From Microtetraspora malaysiensis (GTDB lineage Bacteria > Actinomycetota > Actinomycetes > Streptosporangiales > Streptosporangiaceae), in contig NZ_BBYJ01000019.1 in the NCBI RefSeq assembly GCF_001528665.1, positions 62,001 to 126,000 of the forward strand: DNA of 64,000 nucleotides. The letters run 5' to 3'. Under the pieces are notes generated by a model. It made no database searches and was not told the origin of the DNA. It saw only the letters and a program-made list of their open reading frames with translations. A program made the translations under genes and the position numbers. Of this stretch, positions 23,845 to 34,552 are shown in pieces; the first letter of the stretch is position 1, and each line of letters starts with the position of its first letter.

Positions 23845-25127
23845 GCGTGACCGTCACCGCGCTGGAAACGCGCGATATCCGGTTCCCAACGTCGCGCGAG
23901 CTGGACGGCTCGGATGCGATGAATCCCGACCCCGATTACTCGGCCGCGTACGTCGTGCTGCGGACCGACGGCCCGCACGAGGGCCACGGCTTCGCGTTCA
24001 CCATCGGCCGGGGGAACGACATCCAGACCGCCGCCATCCAGGCGCTCGCTCCGTACGTGGTGGGCCGCGACGTCACGGATCTGGGTGACCTGTACCGGGA
24101 GATGGTCTATGACTCCCAGCTCCGCTGGCTCGGGCCGGAGAAGGGCGTCATGCACATGGCGATCTCCGCGGTGGTCAACGCGCTCTGGGACCTCACGGCC
24201 AAGATCGAGGGCAAGCCGCTCTGGCTGCTGCTCGGGGAGATGCCGCCGGAGCGGATCGTCGACCTGGTCGACTTCCGCTACCTGACCGACGCGCTCACCC
24301 CGGAAGAGGCGCTCGAGATCCTGCGCGCCGCCGAGCCCGGCCGCCGCGAGCGGATCGAGCGGCTGCGGACGTCCGGCTATCCCGCGTACACCACCTCGCC
24401 CGGATGGCTCGGGTACGACGACGACAAGCTGCGCCGGCTCTGCCAGGAGGCCGTCGAGCAGGGCTTCCGGCAGATCAAGCTGAAGGTCGGCGCCGACCTG
24501 CAGGACGACGTCCGGCGGATGCGGATCGCGCGGGAGGTCTGCGGAGAGGGGTTCCGGATCGCGGTCGACGCCAACCAGCGCTGGGACGTGGGCCCGGCGA
24601 TCCGCTGGGTGAACGAGCTGGCCCCGTTCGACCCGTACTGGGTGGAGGAGCCCACCAGCCCCGACGACGCGCTCGGCCACGCCACGGTCGCCCGCGCCAT
24701 CGCGCCGATCAAGGTCGCCACCGGCGAGCACGTGGCCAACCGGGTGGTCTTCAAGCAGCTTCTGCAGGCCGGCGCGCTGTCGGTGCTCCAGATCGACTCG
24801 GCGCGGGTCGGCGGGGTCAACGAGAACATCGCGATCCTGCTGCTCGCCGCGAAGTTCGGCGTACCGGTCTGCCCGCACGCGGGCGGCGTCGGCCTGTGCG
24901 AGATGGTCCAGCACCTGTCCATGTTCGATTACGTGGCGGTCAGCGGCACGCTGCGGGACCGGGTGATCGAGTACGTGGACCACCTGCACGAGCACTTCGT
25001 CGATCCCGTCGTGATCGAGGACGGCGCCTACCGCGCCCCGTCGTCCCCCGGCTTCAGCTCCACGATGCTTCCCGAGTCGATCGCAAGGTTCAGTTATCCG
25101 GACGGCCTCGCCTGGAGGGCCTCATGA
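23841..25127 (+). CDS. L-fuconate dehydratase (enolase superfamily)
   Basis: 428 aa, the normal length of FucD/ENOSF1-type enzymes. N-terminal capping domain with [20 protein letters not shown], the segment diagnostic of L-fuconate dehydratases. Barrel motifs: [11 protein letters not shown] (KxK base), [48 protein letters not shown]. It dehydrates L-fuconate to 2-keto-3-deoxy-L-fuconate with Mg2+. Starts with GTG overlapping the FAH stop; its own stop overlaps the SDR start (ATGA). Confidence 0.93.
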   Translation: MSVTVTALETRDIRFPTSRELDGSDAMNPDPDYSAAYVVLRTDGPHEGHGFAFTIGRGNDIQTAAIQALAPYVVGRDVTDLGDLYREMVYDSQLRWLGPEKGVMHMAISAVVNALWDLTAKIEGKPLWLLLGEMPPERIVDLVDFRYLTDALTPEEALEILRAAEPGRRERIERLRTSGYPAYTTSPGWLGYDDDKLRRLCQEAVEQGFRQIKLKVGADLQDDVRRMRIAREVCGEGFRIAVDANQRWDVGPAIRWVNELAPFDPYWVEEPTSPDDALGHATVARAIAPIKVATGEHVANRVVFKQLLQAGALSVLQIDSARVGGVNENIAILLLAAKFGVPVCPHAGGVGLCEMVQHLSMFDYVAVSGTLRDRVIEYVDHLHEHFVDPVVIEDGAYRAPSSPGFSSTMLPESIARFSYPDGLAWRAS

Positions 25128-25870
25128 ACGAAGTCGCCGGACTGAAGGCGCTGGTGACCGGAGGCGGCTCCGGGATCGGCCTGGCGACCGCCGAGTTCCT
25201 GGCCGCCCGGGGAGCCTCGGTGGCGTGCCTGGACCTCAACCCGCCGGGCCGTCCGTTCGTCGGCGTGACGGCGGACGTGACCGACGCCGCCGCCGTGCGG
25301 GCCGCGGTCGACGCGGCGGCGGACGCCCTGGGCGGCCTGGACATCCTGGTGAACAACGCCGGGATCGGCGCGGTCGGCACCGTCGACGATAACAACGACG
25401 CCGAGTGGGCCCGGGTGCTGGACGTCAACGTGGTCGGCATGGTCCGGGTCACCCGGGCGGCCCTGCCGTACCTGCGCGGTTCCTCGCACGCGGCGATCGT
25501 CAACACCTGCTCGATCGCGGCCACCGCCGGGTTGCCGCAGCGGGCGCTCTACAGCGCGTCCAAGGGCGCGGTGCTCTCGCTCACCCTGGCCATGGCGGCC
25601 GACCACGTGCGTGAGGGGATCCGGGTCAACTGCGTCACCCCCGGGACCGCCGACACCCCGTGGGTCGGCCGCCTGCTGGACGCGGCCGACGATCCGGAGG
25701 CCGAGCGCGCCGCGCTCGACGCCCGCCAGCCGATGGGCCGGCTGGTGACGGCGGCGGAGGTCGCGGCGGCCATCGCCTACCTGGCCGGTCCGCTCGCCGG
25801 TGCGACCACGGGAACGGTGCTGGCCGTGGACGGTGGCATGCAGGGTCTGCGGCTGCGACCCGTCTCGTAA
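25124..25870 (+). CDS. SDR dehydrogenase, probable 2-keto-3-deoxy-L-fuconate dehydrogenase
   Basis: 248 aa from ATG 25124. Classical [13 protein letters not shown] for NAD binding, NNAGIGAVG, Ser in [19 protein letters not shown] catalytic Tyr/Lys, and the C-terminal [14 protein letters not shown]. It would oxidise the C4 hydroxyl of 2-keto-3-deoxy-L-fuconate to the 2,4-diketo acid with NAD+. Position between the dehydratase and the FAH hydrolase steps in the operon supports this over a generic role. The C-terminal peptide is repeated in the remnant at 1364-1624. Confidence 0.87.
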   Translation: MNEVAGLKALVTGGGSGIGLATAEFLAARGASVACLDLNPPGRPFVGVTADVTDAAAVRAAVDAAADALGGLDILVNNAGIGAVGTVDDNNDAEWARVLDVNVVGMVRVTRAALPYLRGSSHAAIVNTCSIAATAGLPQRALYSASKGAVLSLTLAMAADHVREGIRVNCVTPGTADTPWVGRLLDAADDPEAERAALDARQPMGRLVTAAEVAAAIAYLAGPLAGATTGTVLAVDGGMQGLRLRPVS

Positions 25871-25900
25871 CCCGGCGGAAGAGGCGATGTCATCGAGCCG

Positions 25901-25917
25901 GGCGGTGCCGCACCGCC
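25901..25917 (+). other. Compact hairpin inside the fucose operon
   Basis: GGCGGTGC (25901-25908) and GCACCGCC (25910-25917) pair around one base in the 72-bp gap between the SDR and aldo/keto reductase genes, the only real gap in the operon. It may reduce readthrough or mark an RNA-processing point. Confidence 0.35.
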
Positions 25918-25942
25918 TGATCCACGGTTCCCTGGAGGCTGC

Positions 25943-26920
25943 GTGAAGGCGACGGAGAGGGTGCGACTCGGGCGCACCGATGTAGAGGTGACTCGGCTCG
26001 GGCTCGGGCTCGCGCCGATCGGCGGCCTGTTCACCCCGGTAGGGGACGAGGTCGCGCGGGCGACGGTCGAGGCGGCCTGGGACCTCGGGCTGCGCTATTT
26101 CGACACCGCCCCGCTGTACGGCTACGGGCTGTCCGAACGCCGGGCCGGGGCGGTGCTGTCGGGCAAGCCGCGAGAGGAGTTCGCGCTGTCGACCAAGGTC
26201 GGCCGGCTGCTCGTGCCAGGCGGAGACGCCGGGCAGCAGTTCTGGGCGGAGCCGAGCGATCTCGCCCCGGTCTTCGACTTCTCCTACGTGGGGGTACTCC
26301 GCTCGCACGCGGAGAGCCTGCGGCGACTGGGTGTAGACCGGGTCGACATCGCCCACATCCACGACCCCGACGACCATTTCGCGGAGGCGGTGAGCGGGGC
26401 CTTTCCGGCGCTGGCCGAGTTGCGGGCCCGGGGAGAGGTAGGCGCGGTCGGCGCGGGCATGAACCAGACGGCCATGCTGACGGAGCTCGCCCGGGCCGGT
26501 GACTTCGACTGCTTCATGCTCGCCGGGCGCTACACCCTCCTGGATCAGTCGGGGCTGGACGAGTTGCTGCCGCTGTGCCTGGAGAGGGGCATCTCGATCA
26601 TCGCCGCCGGGGTGTACAACTCGGGCCTCCTCGCCGACCCGAAGCCGGGCGCCCGCTACGACTACGCCCCGGCCAGTACGGCGCTGGTCGAGCGGGCCAT
26701 GGCGATCCGGGCCGTGTGCGAGCGGCACGGGGTGCCCCTGCGGGCCGCGGCGATCCAGTTCCCGCTGGGTCACCCGGCCGTCGCCGCCGTCGTGATCGGC
26801 GCGCAGGATCCCGGGCAGATCGCCGACAACATCGCGATGTTCGAGTGGGACATCCCCGGCGCGTTGTGGGCCGACCTGAAGAAGGACGGCCTGCTGCCGG
26901 AGGAGGTGCCGACGCCGTGA
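25943..26920 (+). CDS. Aldo/keto reductase, probable L-fucose dehydrogenase
   Basis: 325 aa from GTG 25943 behind CTGGAGG. AKR catalytic tetrad is visible: Asp and Tyr in FDTAPLYGYG, Lys in LSTKVGR, His in DIAHIHDPDDH. Close in pattern to L-fucose/D-arabinose dehydrogenases. It would oxidise L-fucose to L-fuconolactone with NAD(P)+, the entry step. Overlaps the lactonase gene by 4 bp (GTGA). Confidence 0.87.
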   Translation: MKATERVRLGRTDVEVTRLGLGLAPIGGLFTPVGDEVARATVEAAWDLGLRYFDTAPLYGYGLSERRAGAVLSGKPREEFALSTKVGRLLVPGGDAGQQFWAEPSDLAPVFDFSYVGVLRSHAESLRRLGVDRVDIAHIHDPDDHFAEAVSGAFPALAELRARGEVGAVGAGMNQTAMLTELARAGDFDCFMLAGRYTLLDQSGLDELLPLCLERGISIIAAGVYNSGLLADPKPGARYDYAPASTALVERAMAIRAVCERHGVPLRAAAIQFPLGHPAVAAVVIGAQDPGQIADNIAMFEWDIPGALWADLKKDGLLPEEVPTP

Positions 26921-27780
26921 TCGTCGACGCTCACCACCACGTTTGGACCGCGGACTACCCATGGCTGTCCGCGCCGGATCTGGCGCCGATCCGGCGCGAC
27001 TACACCCTGGCCGATCTCACGCCCCAGCTGGAGGCGGCGGGGGTCACGGCGACCGTGCTGGTCGAGGCGGGTCGCTGCGACGCGGCGGAAACCGCCGAGT
27101 TCCTCGCGCTGGCCGCCACGGCGCCCCGCATCGCGGGCGTGGTGGGATGGGCGTCGCTGACCGACCCGGACCTGCCCGCCACCCTGGCGGCCTATCGCGA
27201 CCTGCCCGGCGGGGCCACGCTGGTCGGCGTCCGCGACCAGCTGCAGGGCGTCGACGACCCGGAGTACCTCGCCCGCCCGGACGTGCGGGCGGCGATGGCC
27301 ACCATCGGCGGCGCGGGGCTGGCCTACGACCTCGTCGTCCACGTCCGGCAGCTGGCCGCGTGTGCCGAGGCGGTGCGCGCCACCCCGGGCACGCTCTTCG
27401 TCCTCGACCACCTCGGCAAACCGCGGATCGGCGCGGGAGCGGAGGGGTTCGCCGAGTGGCGTGCCGCCGTCGCCCCCCTGGCCGCCTGCGGCAATGCCGT
27501 CGCGAAGCTGTCCGGCCTGCTGGTCGAGGCCGGACCCGGGTGGGACGTCTCCCTCGTCCGGCCGTACGTCGACACCGCCCTGGAACTGTTCGGCGCGGAA
27601 CGGCTCATGATCGGCTCCGACTGGCCGGTGTGCGAGCTGGTCGCCTCCTACTCCGAGGCGCTGGGGACGCTCGACGACTGCCTCCGGGAGCTGTCGGCGG
27701 ACGAGCGGGCCGCCGTGACCGCCGGCACCGCGATCCGTACGTATCGCTTGGATCTGGCTCCAGCCTCTGACCTGCGGTGA
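26917..27780 (+). CDS. Amidohydrolase-2 family lactonase, probable L-fuconolactonase
   Basis: 287 aa from GTG 26917. Metal/active-site motifs: VDAHHHVWTADYPWL at the N-terminus, LFVLDHLGKPRIG, and MIGSDWPVCEL near the C-terminus. The family (COG3618) hydrolyses sugar lactones; here L-fuconolactone to L-fuconate. Last gene of the catabolic operon, which then contains all five steps from fucose to pyruvate and lactate. Confidence 0.9.
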   Translation: MIVDAHHHVWTADYPWLSAPDLAPIRRDYTLADLTPQLEAAGVTATVLVEAGRCDAAETAEFLALAATAPRIAGVVGWASLTDPDLPATLAAYRDLPGGATLVGVRDQLQGVDDPEYLARPDVRAAMATIGGAGLAYDLVVHVRQLAACAEAVRATPGTLFVLDHLGKPRIGAGAEGFAEWRAAVAPLAACGNAVAKLSGLLVEAGPGWDVSLVRPYVDTALELFGAERLMIGSDWPVCELVASYSEALGTLDDCLRELSADERAAVTAGTAIRTYRLDLAPASDLR

Positions 27781-27838
27781 CCCCACATGACCAAGGTCTT
27801 GATTCACTTACGGTGTGGACCCTGAGCGACGACGGCCC

Positions 27839-28999
27839 TCAATTCGGGTACGTCGCGGGCGGGCGTCCGTAGTGGGGTGCCTCCCGCGGAGCTGAGACGG
27901 GACCTGAGCGTTCGATGGCGATCATGGCGGCGTCGTCGCCCAGATGTCCGCCGGCGTATGCGAGTAGATCCGTGCGGAGGTGCTCTACGAGGACCTGCGG
28001 GCGTTTCCCGGTCCAGGCGGCGGCGCGCTCGGCGAGTGGGTAGAAGACGCCCTGGGAGTTGCGGGCTTCAATGACTCCGTCGGTGTACACGAGGAGGGTG
28101 TCGCCGGCCTTGAAATCGAAGGTCTCGACCTGGCGGCAGGGCAATCCCAGTTGCAGGCCGAGAGGGGGGCCCGGGCTGCGGGCGCAGAGTGCGATGATCT
28201 GCTTGCGCCGCAGCAGGAGTGGTGGAGGGTGGCCGCAGTGAACCATCCGGATCGTGGGCGTGCGGTCGGGAATATCGATCAGTACCGCGGTGATGAAGCC
28301 TTCCTCCGCCTGCTCGTGCGCACAGGACTCGGCCAGGTGCCAGGCAACGCCCGCTTCCAGGTGGGCGGCGAGTTCCGCCAGGCCGGCTTGCAGATGCGCG
28401 GCCGCTCGGAAGGCACCCAGCAGCAGCGCCGCGTCGCCCACGGCGGTGAGGCCCTTGCCGCGGACGTCGCCGACGATCAGCCGGGTGCCGGAGGTAGTCC
28501 GGGCCGCCGCGTACAGGTCGCCGCCGATCTGCATCTCGGTCTCCGCCGCCAGGTACGCCGCGGCCACACGCAGTGGTCCGATCCGTGGGGGCAGCGGACG
28601 TAGGACCAGGCGCTGGGCGATCTCGGCGACCTGGCGCACCTGCGTCAGCTCCCTCACCTGCCGCTCACGCAGAGCGGAAAGGAGCGCTGAAAAGACGGAG
28701 ACCAGCACCACGGAGGCCATCTGCGCTATGCGGTCCGTCGTGGGGAGGTCTCCGAGAATGACGCCGATGGCCACCTGTCCGACCAGGGCCAGTACACCGG
28801 TCAACGCGGTCAGCCACCGCCCCAGGATCACCGCGGCGAGCGCCGGTGCGGCCACCAGGAGCGGCCCGAGGTGCAGGTGACTGGGTGTGGCCAGGTTGAC
28901 GACGGTGATCGCGACGATCAGCGCGAGCGGAACGGCCACAAGGCCACGAGCCTCGCGCCACGACCAGCTGCGGGCTGCGGAGCGCCTTCGCACGGCCAT
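27839..28999 (-). CDS. Membrane-anchored PP2C-type serine phosphatase (SpoIIE/RsbU-like)
   Basis: 386 aa. Residues ~20-110 hold about four membrane helices. A short linker (RERQVRELTQVRQVAEIAQR) leads to a SpoIIE domain: YLAAETEMQIGGDLYAA, RLIVGDVRGKGLTAVGDAAL, MVHCGHPPPLLL, LLVYTDGVIEARN, HLGDDAAMIAIE. Such phosphatases usually dephosphorylate anti-anti-sigma factors. No partner gene is adjacent. It is convergent with the fucose operon. Confidence 0.92.
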   Translation of the reverse strand: MAVRRRSAARSWSWREARGLVAVPLALIVAITVVNLATPSHLHLGPLLVAAPALAAVILGRWLTALTGVLALVGQVAIGVILGDLPTTDRIAQMASVVLVSVFSALLSALRERQVRELTQVRQVAEIAQRLVLRPLPPRIGPLRVAAAYLAAETEMQIGGDLYAAARTTSGTRLIVGDVRGKGLTAVGDAALLLGAFRAAAHLQAGLAELAAHLEAGVAWHLAESCAHEQAEEGFITAVLIDIPDRTPTIRMVHCGHPPPLLLRRKQIIALCARSPGPPLGLQLGLPCRQVETFDFKAGDTLLVYTDGVIEARNSQGVFYPLAERAAAWTGKRPQVLVEHLRTDLLAYAGGHLGDDAAMIAIERSGPVSAPREAPHYGRPPATYPN

Positions 29000-29274
29000 A
29001 CTCCTGTGCTACCCCGCCGTCGGCACCCCAGCCCACAGGGCCGACCTGTTCGGTCCCCGCCGACCGAGCGGCTCGGCACAGCCCGGGCCATCACCGGGCT
29101 GAGGAAGCCACCGGACAACCGTTATCAATGAGAACGATCTTGCTAGGGGCGCCAACGGGCAGAAACGGGCATCCCCGAACCACGTCCACCGCCCGCCGGC
29201 CGGCCTGTCCCGCACCGCGCGGGCGCCCCAGGTCGAGGACGTCACGAACTGCCGCAGGCCGGCAGAGCCCCCTT

Positions 29275-30264
29275 CTAGATCCAGCCGCGTTCCCGGGCCT
29301 CCAGCCCCGCCTGGAAGCGGGTGACGGCGTTCAGGTCGCGCATGACGGCGTGGATGCGGCGCTGTACGGTGCGCAGCCCGAGCCCCAGCGCCCGCGCGAT
29401 GGCCTCGTCCGTCAGGCCGCCCGCGAGCAGCCCGAGCAGTTCTCTGGTCGGCTCGTCGGGCCCTTCGGAGAGCGCGGTGGGCCGGGGTGCCGCGCGTAAG
29501 GGCAACGCCCGCCGCCACTCCAGTTCGAACAGCGCGATCAGCGCGTCGAGCAGGGCGGACTGGTGCAGGATGAACGCCGCGTCGATGGAGTAGGACCCGT
29601 TGCGGATGGGGATCAGCGCGAGCGCGTCGTCGGCGATCCATATCTTGGCCGCCGCCCCGGCCACTACGCGGGCTTTCTCCCCGTGGGCCATGGAGTCCTG
29701 GATGAGGCGTAACCTGCCGGGGATCTCCAGGGCCTCCCGGTCGTACACGGTGCGGTATTCGATGCCCGACCTGAGCATCTGCCGCTCGCGCTCGACGTTG
29801 TCGGCGTGATTGCGCATGGCGTACGGGGGCTTGTCGATGTTGCGGAACATGGCCTGGGCGCTGTCCTGCAACGCGTACGCCCTGTTGATGATGTTGTCGG
29901 TCCCGGTGATGACCTCTACCTGCTCGGCCGGATGCGTCGCGTAGCGGGAGGCCAGGTGGAACGAGCTGGTCAGCTCGTGGATGGCCGTACGCACCCGGTG
30001 GAGCCCCTCCTCCTGATGGGCGAGCAACGGCCTGAAGGCGATGTCGGGGGCGACGGCGACATAGCGGGCGCGGCGGCCCGGCAGCCTGCTGGCGAGGCCG
30101 CGCCGCGCGAACGCCGCCAGCGTGCGGGCCGCGAGGAGCGGCGGGTTACCGCCACCTGGCGGGTTTTGGCCCGTTCGGCGGACTTGTGCCCTGACTGAAT
30201 CCCAGATTAGGTCAGCAAAGAAACGATCTCCATCGCATATAGGCGACGATGGCCGATTTTTCAC
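29275..30264 (-). CDS. LuxR-type HTH regulator with incomplete N-terminal TrmB-like domain
   Basis: At most 329 aa; the first ~27 residues lie in AT-rich promoter-like DNA and overlap the protease leader, so a GTG near 30183-30195 is more likely. The C-terminus has a LuxR/GerE HTH (LLGLLAGGLTDEAIARALGL, RTVQRRIHAVMRDLNAVTRF). The middle matches the large actinobacterial TrmB-LuxR family (RYVAVAPDIAFRPLL, YRTVYDREALEIPG, ALIPIRNGSYSIDAAFI). Only the second half of the N-terminal winged helix is visible (AARTLAAFARRGL), so the gene may be 5'-truncated. Divergent to the large protease gene, which it may control. Confidence 0.75.
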   Translation of the reverse strand: MKNRPSSPICDGDRFFADLIWDSVRAQVRRTGQNPPGGGNPPLLAARTLAAFARRGLASRLPGRRARYVAVAPDIAFRPLLAHQEEGLHRVRTAIHELTSSFHLASRYATHPAEQVEVITGTDNIINRAYALQDSAQAMFRNIDKPPYAMRNHADNVERERQMLRSGIEYRTVYDREALEIPGRLRLIQDSMAHGEKARVVAGAAAKIWIADDALALIPIRNGSYSIDAAFILHQSALLDALIALFELEWRRALPLRAAPRPTALSEGPDEPTRELLGLLAGGLTDEAIARALGLGLRTVQRRIHAVMRDLNAVTRFQAGLEARERGWI

Positions 30265-30284
30265 GTCTGGAGAAGGTTGTGCGC

Positions 30285-33200
30285 ATGCTGTCCACCCCCC
30301 GGCGCCGCAGACTCGTGGCCTTACTCACGGCCGTACTCGCCGTACCGCTCATCGCGGTCCCGGATACGGCCATCGCGACAACCGCGTCACCGACGGCCGC
30401 CAAGGCGGACGCGCGGGCGACCGGCATACCCCCGGTCAAGATCACGCTGATCACCGGGGACACCGTCATCTACACGAAGGCCGGTACGGGTCACGCGTCG
30501 GCCACGCTGGAGCCCGGCGACGGCCGGGAGGTGCGGACGTTCCACGCCCAGCAGGACGATCATGGCTACTACGTGATCCCCACTGACGCCTGGCCTTACG
30601 TCAGCAAGGGACTGCTGGACAAGGAACTGTTCAACGTCGACTACCTGGCGGCCAACGGGTACGGCGACGCCAAGGCCGCACAGATCCCCCTCATCGTTCA
30701 GTACCAGCCCCAGACCAAGGCCGGCGACCTGGCGGGCAAAGCGAGGTCGCTGAAGGGCGGCGCCGAGCCGAAGGTGCTGGACAGCATCGACGGCGCCGCG
30801 ATCAAGGTGGACAAGAAGCAGGCCACCACGTTCTGGCAGTCCCTCGGACAGGGACAGACCCTTGGAGAAGCGCAGAACAGTGCCACGGCCCTGGCGGGCG
30901 GCCTGAGCAAGGTGTGGCTCGACGGCAAGGTCAAGGCGCTCGATGACGTCAGCAACCCGCAGATAGGCGCCCCCACCGCCTGGGCGGCCGGCTACGACGG
31001 CACGGGCGCGAAGGTGGGCATCATCGACTCCGGGGTCGACACCGCGCATCCCGACCTGCAGGGCCGGATCGCCGCGGCCCGCAACTTCGTCCCCGAGGGC
31101 AGCCCGGGCGGCGGCAACCCTGACGAGGTCACCGACCGGGTCGGCCACGGCACCCACGTGGCGTCCATCGTCGCGGGCAGCGGCGCCGCCTCGAACGGCA
31201 AGTACAAGGGCGTCGCCCCCGGCGCCCAGCTGACCATCGCCAAGGCGCTGGACGACACGGGGAGCGCCTACGACTCCGAGATCATCGCGGCGATGCAGTG
31301 GCAGGCGGCCACCGAGCACGTCCGGGTGGTCAACATGAGCCTGGGCAGCCAGAGCCCGACCGACGGCACCGACCCGCTGAGCCAGGCGGCCAACGAGCTG
31401 ACCGCCCAGTACGGCACGCTGTTCGTGGTCGCGGCGGGCAACTCGGGCCCCGGCCGGTACACCATCGCCGCTCCCGGCGCGGCGACCTCGGCGCTCACCG
31501 TCGGCGCGGTGGACTCGGCCGACAAGATCGCCTCGTTCTCCAGCCGCGGTCCGCGCCTGAGCGAAGACTTCGCGATCAAGCCGGAGATCACCGCGCCCGG
31601 CGTGAACATCATCGCGGCGCGCGGCGGGCACCTCGCTGGGCGCGGGCAGCAGCGTCCCGGGTGGCGGCCCGATCGACGACAACTACACCGCGGCGTCCGG
31701 CACCTCGATGGCCGCACCGCACGTGGCGGCCGCCGCGGGAATCCTTGCCACGCAGCACCCCGACTGGACGCCCGAGCAGCTCAAGACCGCTCTGACGGGC
31801 ACCGCGAAGCCGGGCGACGACACGGTGTACGACCAGGGCTCGGGGCGGCTGGACATCGGACAGGCCGTCACCCAGCAGGTCTTCAACGACCTGTCGACGG
31901 TCTACGCCGGCTTCACCGACCCGTACACCGGCCAGACGCTGACCAGGAAGGTGACCTTCCGCAACACCGGCAAGGAACCGGTCACGCTGGACCTGTCCAT
32001 GGCACTGAAGCGTGGCGACGCCCAGCCGCCCTCCGAGATGGCCACTTTCAGCCCGTCGTCGCTGACCGTCCCCGCGGGCGGGTCCGCGAGCGCGGATCTC
32101 ACCGTTGAGCCCACTCTCGGCGACCCGGGCTGGTACGAGGGACGCCTGACGGCCACGGCGGACACGGCCCGCCTGACGGCGCCGATCGCCCTCCACAAGG
32201 GCGCCAAGATGGACACCGTGCGTGTCAGGTTCGTCGGCAGGCCGGAATGGACGCTGAACCCGGGCGTCGTGACCGCCCTACGGGTCAGCGACACCGACCC
32301 GCTCCTCGAAGGGGAGCCGACGACCACGGTCGCCGAGAACTGGCGGGCCACCGACACGCCGGGCACGCTGGAGACCGAGCTCAAACTCGCTCATGGCGGC
32401 GTCTACTCCATCGGCGACATGCCCTGGTGGTACACCAAGCCGGACCGGGATCTTCAGTTCGCGGCGCTGCTCGCCCCCGAGATCAAGCTCGACGGCGACA
32501 CCACGGTGACCCTGGACGCGACCGATGTCGAGCCGATCCAGGTGAGCACGCCGCGCACGTCGGAGCTGGCGTTCATGAACGTGATGGTCACCCGCACGAC
32601 CGCCTCGGGCCAGATGTACGCGGGCGCGTCAGTGCTGAGCTACGAGCCGGTCAACAGGGGCAAGTACTGGGTTTCGCGGGTGCGGAAGGCACCCACGGTG
32701 GGCACCTCCACGGTGCTGTTCGACCAGATCCGCCGCGCTCCCCAGGTCGAGATGACCGTGCCGGGGCTCCAGCTCCACCCCCGCTACGTCAGCGACCACG
32801 ACGGGGCGGTGCCGAAGTTCACCGCCGACCAGCGCCTGAGCCTGACCACGGGCGACGACATGCGCGGCGGCGCGGACGTGCGCGGCAAACTCGTCTACAT
32901 CCCGGCCAGGGACTCGCTTGAGCTCTTCCTGGCCGACATGGACCTGGCCATCAAGGCGGGGGCCGCGGGCGTGGTCACCAGCGACCGGCTCACCTGGCGG
33001 CTCTCCGACCCGGTGTACACGGCCCAGAACAAGATCCCGATGCTGTGGATCGACAGCGATGAGGCCGACCGGCTCGGCAAGGCCCTGGCTCGCCAGCCGT
33101 ACCCGAGCGCCGACCGGCTCGGCAAGGCCCTGGCTCGCCAGCCGTACCCGAGCGCCGCCCTGCACGTCACGCCCATCACCCCGTTCGAGTACAAACTGGC

Positions 33201-34296
33201 CTACTACGTGAAGGGGGCCACAGCAGGGCGCCTGAACTTCGCCCCGAAGGCTCACGACCTCACCGAGGTCGACACCACCTACCACGCGCAGTTCCCTGCG
33301 CCGGCGGGCACGTGGGGGCCGATCCCGAACTTCATCGAGGTCAACCACACCTACACGCCCGAGCAGCGCCTCAGCATCCGCGGGTCGCACAGCTTCGACG
33401 GGCCCACGGCCAGGACCGAGTACTACAACGCGGCCGGCCAGGACGTGCTGTGGGAGCGTGACTACGCCTTCCTGGACCTCACCTCGGGCGACATCCGCAC
33501 CGCCTCCTCCATGCGCGGCTTCACCGGCGCCACCAAGGAGCGGGAGGACTGGAACGAGGCCGTCGTTCCCGCGCAGTTCACCACCGGCCCCGACCTGCCG
33601 GACTGGGTCAGGCCGACCATCTACTGCGACGGCTGCCGCCAGGGCGACCGGCTGCGACTGCGCTCGCTCAGCCCGCTCGGCTTCGGTTACTACACCGACG
33701 CCTCCGACCCGAGCCACATGTACCAGGGCGCACCGGGGACCGAGGAGACCCACCTGTTCAGCGGCACCGCCGAGGTCGAGCCGCAGTACGACGACCTGGG
33801 CCTGCCCTACTACGCCGTCCCCGCCGAGTCCGGCGCGTACCGGCTCACGAACTCGTGGAAGGACGGGTTCGCCGGCAAGCACTCCGGCACAAGCGTCGAA
33901 ACCACCTGGACATTCCACTCCGCCCGCCCGACAGCCGACAGCGCCCCGCAGGCCTGCCTGGACGCGGTGCTGTGGGGTGACAAGCAGCCCTGCGCCGAGG
34001 CGCCACTGATCCGCCTCAAGTACGGGCTCAGACTGCCGGAGAACGACACGGTCCAGGCCGGCAAGCCGTTCACCTTCACCGTCACGCCCGAGGGCGGCAG
34101 GTCGCCGTCGCTGCAGGGAGTCTGGATCTCCGACGACAAGGGCGCGCACTGGGCACCGGCCACGGCGCTGTCCGGCGACAAGGTGCACGTGCCCAACCCC
34201 AAGGGCCCGGGCAGCATCTCGATCAAGGTCGAGGCGAAGGACAAGGACGGCAACTCCGTCCAGCAGATCCTCTCCGACGCCTACCTCGTGAAGTAA
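30285..34296 (+). pseudogene. Large secreted subtilisin-like (S8) serine protease, interrupted by a frameshift
   Basis: Two overlapping frames together give ~1335 codons. The first (ATG 30285 or GTG 30279, behind GGAGAAGG) carries a signal peptide (RRRLVALLTAVLAVPLIAV), an inhibitor-like propeptide, and catalytic Asp (GIIDSGVDTAHPDL), His (VGHGTHVASIVAG) and Asn (VVAAGNSGP). At about 31614-31632, in the GC-run gcggcgcgcggcgggcacc, one extra base (or two missing) moves the frame; the catalytic Ser (ASGTSMAAPHVAA) and everything after are in the second frame, ending 34296. The rest includes a PA-type insert (AGAAGVVTSDRL), beta-rich domains, and an exact 15-residue duplication. It may be a true inactivating mutation or a base-calling error. 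Confidence 0.85.
33064..33153 (+). repeat. Exact 45-bp tandem duplication inside the protease gene
   Basis: Units 33064-33108 and 33109-33153 are identical and keep frame, duplicating the 15 residues ADRLGKALARQPYPS. A third copy starts (gccg) and diverges. This is a recent in-frame duplication in the PA-domain region. Confidence 0.95.
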
Positions 34297-34301
34297 CCGC
34301 C

Positions 34302-34333
34302 GTAGCGGGGGCAGGACGCCCTGCCCCCGCTAC
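34302..34333 (+). terminator. Terminator after the protease gene
   Basis: Perfect 14-bp stem GTAGCGGGGGCAGG (34302-34315) with CCTGCCCCCGCTAC (34320-34333), loop ACGC, 6 nt after the stop. Confidence 0.85.
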
Positions 34334-34552
34334 CTCCCCTTCACGGGCGGTAACTGGCGGTCATGTCGTTGACAGGGGAACGCGCCGGTTGCCCGGCCAG
34401 AACCCGTACGGCCTCTTCGGCGGCGATGGGCGGAGACTCCTCGCGCGGCGCTGCGACGGCATGTGGGCACTGCTGCGGCGGAGCGGGATGAAAGAGGAGC
34501 TCCTCCGCTGGCTGGAAGCGGCCGGAATGCGGGTACGCCTGCTCTGCGGGCC

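Noticed and set aside
34341-34550. Minus-strand frame ending SPVNDMTASYRP, codon use looks coding
   Set aside because: About 32 plausible codons but no start in this stretch and no recognisable family; could be a gene tail but evidence is too thin to list.
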